A stretch of 15,019 nt of DNA from DASXMX01 sp036794395 (GTDB lineage: Bacteria; Planctomycetota; Phycisphaerae; Tepidisphaerales; Tepidisphaeraceae). The notes beneath the pieces are model-generated. The model worked only from the letters and a program-made list of their open reading frames with translations, did no database searches and was not told the DNA's origin. How positions within the stretch are numbered: position 1 is the stretch's first letter; each line of letters begins with the position of its first letter. This document shows positions 12,733 through 15,019 of this stretch, in pieces. Location of the stretch: positions 1 to 15,019 of the forward strand of contig DAIRGS010000173.1 of the NCBI GenBank assembly GCA_036794395.1, written 5' to 3'. Both the position numbers and the translations under genes were made by a program.

Positions 12733-13398
12733 TCATTCAATTCGCGATCGGATCGATGCGATCAGATCCTTTTCCAGATTGTAGTCGCGCGCAACCGGGT
12801 ACCAGTATTGTGCGACGACGTTGGGACCGTCTTCCTCGGTGGACAGGCGCAGGTCACTGGTTGTAAGGGCGAATACGCTGCGGTATTGGGCGACCGAGGT
12901 GATTCGCTTGGCGAGAAGGGAAAAACGATCCACGACCACCTTGGGGCAAGCGCGATAGGTGCCATCGGGCTGGCGGCGAATGTCGATGCGGACGGTGCGG
13001 CGCATCGTGCCCAGCGAGCTTTGGGCCAGGTCATGTACCGTGACGACATCCATCCGCCAGACTTCATAGAACTGTTTTGAAACCAGGGGCAGGGTTGTGA
13101 TCACGCCATCGCGATAGTCGAGTCGGTCGATGAGAAAGCCGTCGGCAATCAGGGAGTTGCGGCAGGCATTCCATATTTTGTCGAAGTCGGTTGAAGTGAT
13201 GTCGGTAATGGCCGGCTTATCGAACCAGTAAGCAAGCTGTACGCTCTTGGGATCACCAGCGGTTGCGGGTTGGGTAGCGGCGGGGTTTTGCTTGCCGACG
13301 ATGCAGCCCGTGGCAAGCATGGCTAATAACAAAATCAAGCTGAACGCGATCGTACGTGACACGGGCTTCCAGCCCGTGCCGGCCAGCTTATCAATCAT
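12733..13398 (-). CDS. Small lipoprotein of unknown function
   Basis: A 221-residue protein. The signal peptide has a hydrophobic core (IAFSLILLLAML) and a lipobox LATGC with the lipidated cysteine C32, so it is anchored to a membrane from the periplasmic side. The mature part is unrecognised: a Q/A/T-rich linker, then an alpha/beta-looking region (TDFDKIWNACRNSLIADGFL, then VRIDIRRQPDGTYRACPKVV). Its ATG overlaps the pyruvate kinase stop (ATGA), implying coupled translation. Residues 5-15 (LAGTGWKPVSR), just before the hydrophobic core, come from a dispersed 32-base repeat, so the n-region of the signal peptide is repeat-derived. A start further upstream would run into the kinase gene and lose the signal-peptide arrangement. 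It may be a structural or assembly protein of the cell envelope; this is only a guess from location. Confidence 0.8.
   Translation of the reverse strand: MIDKLAGTGWKPVSRTIAFSLILLLAMLATGCIVGKQNPAATQPATAGDPKSVQLAYWFDKPAITDITSTDFDKIWNACRNSLIADGFLIDRLDYRDGVITTLPLVSKQFYEVWRMDVVTVHDLAQSSLGTMRRTVRIDIRRQPDGTYRACPKVVVDRFSLLAKRITSVAQYRSVFALTTSDLRLSTEEDGPNVVAQYWYPVARDYNLEKDLIASIRSRIE
13355..13386 (-). repeat. Dispersed 32-base repeat, copy B (inside lipoprotein gene)
   Basis: Reverse complement matches 1722-1753 at 30 of 32 bases. The core CACGGGCT-TCC-AGCCCGTG is a perfect 8-base hairpin in this copy. It encodes LAGTGWKPVSR in the lipoprotein signal peptide. Confidence 0.85.
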
Positions 13399-14888
13399 GA
13401 GGCCTCCGTGAATTTGACCGCCGTCTCGCGATCCGCGGCGAGCTTCCATGTCTCGCCTACCGTGTGAATGACGATGCCATTGAGCGTGCTGGGCGTTCCA
13501 AGTGAAGAGCCCGCGACAATGACAATCCGGCTTCCCGCCGGCGCGAATGCTCGCTCATTTACCAGCTGATCTACTTTCTCCACCAACCCCGCCATATCCT
13601 CGGGCGGCTCCATTTCCTGCGAGATCACGCCGTAATGGAGGGCCATGCGTCGAAGCGCGCGATGGTCGCTTGATAATGCGATGACCGGAACCGGGAAACG
13701 CATCTTTGAAAAAATTCGCGCCGTCGCACCCGTCTGGCTCCAGATCACCACCAGTGATGCTTTCAAATCTCCGACGATCTGCCATACCCCCTTCGCCACG
13801 GCCGCGGAAAGCTGCATTGTCTTCAGTTTGAGCGTCGGCTCTCCCGTCGATTCCTGGCTCACCAGATAGGTCTCTGTCTGCTCGGCAATGTGGGCCATCA
13901 TGTGAACGGCCCCGGTCGGGAACTTTCCAACCGACGTTTCGCCGCTGAGCATGACCGCATCGGTGCCGTCGAAAATCGCGTTGGCAACATCGCTTACTTC
14001 GGCGCGCGTCGGGGAGGCCTGCTCGATCATGCTCTGGAGCATCTGTGTCGCGACGATGACAGGCTTGCCAGCCGTGCGGCAGCGGCGGATGAGGTCCTTT
14101 TGGATGATCGGAACCTGTGCCACATCCATCTCTACGCCCAAATCGCCGCGGGCCACCATCAGGCCATCGCAGTGATCGAGAATCGCATCGATCTCCCGAA
14201 CCGCCTCCGCCTTTTCAATTTTCGCAATCAGATGGATGTCGGCGACTTTGTTCGTCAGATGCTCGCGAAGAAGCTGAAGATCCTCCGCCTTTCGAACAAA
14301 CGACAGGGCCAGGTAATCCAGGCCATTCTCGATCGCCCAATCCGTGCATTCCCAGTCCCGATCGGTAATCGATGGAACTGCAACCGCGGTGTTCGGGAGG
14401 TTGATGCCCTTGGAGCTTTTAAGCACGCCGCCCATCAGGCATGAGCAGCGCAGCTCGTTGAAGTTTTTGTCCGTGCAGAGGAAGCGCAGCATGCCGTCTT
14501 CGATCAGCACGCGATGGCCGACCTGTACGTCATCCACAAGATGGGGGTAAATGGAACTGACCCGATTTGCCTGTCCGAGAATCGGTGCGCGCTGAATGAT
14601 CAGTTCATCGCCGACGTTGATGGGCATGCCGCCGGTGCCGTCGACCTCGGCTACTTTCCCCAGGCGGATCTTTGGCCCGCACAGATCGCCCAGTACCGCG
14701 ATGGGCTGAGTCCATCGGGCCGCCGCCTCGCGGATGTTGCGGAGGGTCAGCAGATGTTCGTCAAACGAGCCATGGGAAAAATTCAACCGGCAGACATCCA
14801 CGCCCGCCTCGAACAGGCCGTACAACATTTCCACTGAAGAACACGCCGGGCCCATCGTGGCGACGATTTTGGTGCGGATCATCTGCAT
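13395..14888 (-). CDS. pyk: Pyruvate kinase
   Basis: A 497-residue enzyme that converts phosphoenolpyruvate and ADP to pyruvate and ATP, the final step of glycolysis in the cytosol. Recognisable sites: TKIVATMGPA near the start, R34 with N36 and S38 (CRLNFSHG), the catalytic lysine K223 and metal ligand E225 in IAKIEKAEAV, D249 in MVARGDLGVE, and the ATQMLQSM and GTDAVMLSGETSVGKFP stretches. A C-terminal domain (from about 355) completes the usual bacterial length. Two in-frame ATGs (14888 and 14882) are possible; neither has a strong ribosome site, and family proteins usually begin close to MIRTKIVATMGP. It heads a minus-strand set: its stop overlaps the lipoprotein start by 4 bases. The allosteric state cannot be judged by eye. 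Confidence 0.96.
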   Translation of the reverse strand: MQMIRTKIVATMGPACSSVEMLYGLFEAGVDVCRLNFSHGSFDEHLLTLRNIREAAARWTQPIAVLGDLCGPKIRLGKVAEVDGTGGMPINVGDELIIQRAPILGQANRVSSIYPHLVDDVQVGHRVLIEDGMLRFLCTDKNFNELRCSCLMGGVLKSSKGINLPNTAVAVPSITDRDWECTDWAIENGLDYLALSFVRKAEDLQLLREHLTNKVADIHLIAKIEKAEAVREIDAILDHCDGLMVARGDLGVEMDVAQVPIIQKDLIRRCRTAGKPVIVATQMLQSMIEQASPTRAEVSDVANAIFDGTDAVMLSGETSVGKFPTGAVHMMAHIAEQTETYLVSQESTGEPTLKLKTMQLSAAVAKGVWQIVGDLKASLVVIWSQTGATARIFSKMRFPVPVIALSSDHRALRRMALHYGVISQEMEPPEDMAGLVEKVDQLVNERAFAPAGSRIVIVAGSSLGTPSTLNGIVIHTVGETWKLAADRETAVKFTEAS

Positions 14889-14904
14889 GGGAATAAAGAA
14901 GATT

Positions 14905-15019
14905 AACCGCAGAGGGCACGGAGAACACGGGGTATCACACAGAAAACGCGTCGAAGAGATTTAACCGCAGATGGCGCAGATTTACGCAGATGATTCAGGT
15001 CTTTGTCTTTATCTGCGAG
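14905..15019. repeat. Repeat cluster upstream of pyruvate kinase, cut by window edge
   Basis: AACCGCAGAGGGCACGGAGAACACGG (14905-14930; only partly quoted here: AACCGCAGAGGG and CACGGAGAACACGG) is followed by a second tract at 14953-14981 that matches 11121-11150 except for one missing base. CTTTGTCT and ATCTGCG further on echo the right-hand inner arm of the 11062-11284 element. An inverted partner probably lies beyond the window. Any pyk promoter must lie within or beyond this cluster. Confidence 0.7.

Overview
The window looks like a chromosomal segment from a GC-rich, free-living Gram-negative bacterium. The best guess is a Planctomycetota (Phycisphaerae-like) or similar PVC-type genome. 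That assignment is inference: it rests on intergenic spaces crowded with short-period inverted repeats of a kind common in such genomes, on the TTG start inferred for the sigma factor, and on secreted proteins carrying Sec, Tat and lipoprotein signals. A run of ten N at 4555-4564 marks an assembly gap, so this is a draft genome or MAG contig. No rRNA, tRNA, CRISPR array, integrase or transposase was seen.

Layout. 1-1422 (minus): a large glycosyltransferase cut by the window edge, with a GT-B (GT4-like) half followed by a GT-A (GT2-like) half. 1873-2805 (plus): a secreted protein of unknown function ending in a strong intrinsic terminator. 3066-3635 (minus): a thioredoxin-fold protein. 3747-6805 (plus): a four-gene group made of an ECF sigma factor, its zinc-finger transmembrane anti-sigma factor, an amicyanin-like copper protein and a Tat-exported metallophosphatase. 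7008-8024 (minus): an APH-type kinase. 8221-8742 (plus): a two-ACT-domain GcvR-like protein. 9008-11041 (plus): a secreted M13 zinc metallopeptidase. 14888 down to 11295 (minus): pyruvate kinase, a small lipoprotein overlapping it by 4 bases, then a GT2 glycosyltransferase fused to a degenerate methyltransferase-like domain.

How the genes fit together. The clearest functional unit is 3747-6805. The sigma and anti-sigma genes are translationally coupled (ATGA overlap). The cupredoxin and phosphatase, both predicted to be exported, follow after a repeat-filled gap and are the obvious candidate regulon. The rest is housekeeping or envelope-related: glycolysis, amino-acid-sensing regulation, surface glycan synthesis and extracytoplasmic proteolysis.

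The most unusual aspect is the repeats. Almost every intergenic space holds a different inverted repeat. Several are nested, with an outer pair of arms enclosing a second pair, and many are built from roughly 8-9-base tandem units. Two repeat families have also entered genes in frame: one forms the linker of the anti-sigma factor, beside the assembly gap, and one forms the start of the lipoprotein signal peptide, with a second copy 11.6 kb away in an intergenic region. The first gene was deduced by reading the reverse strand from 1422 to the window edge; it has no stop within the window.
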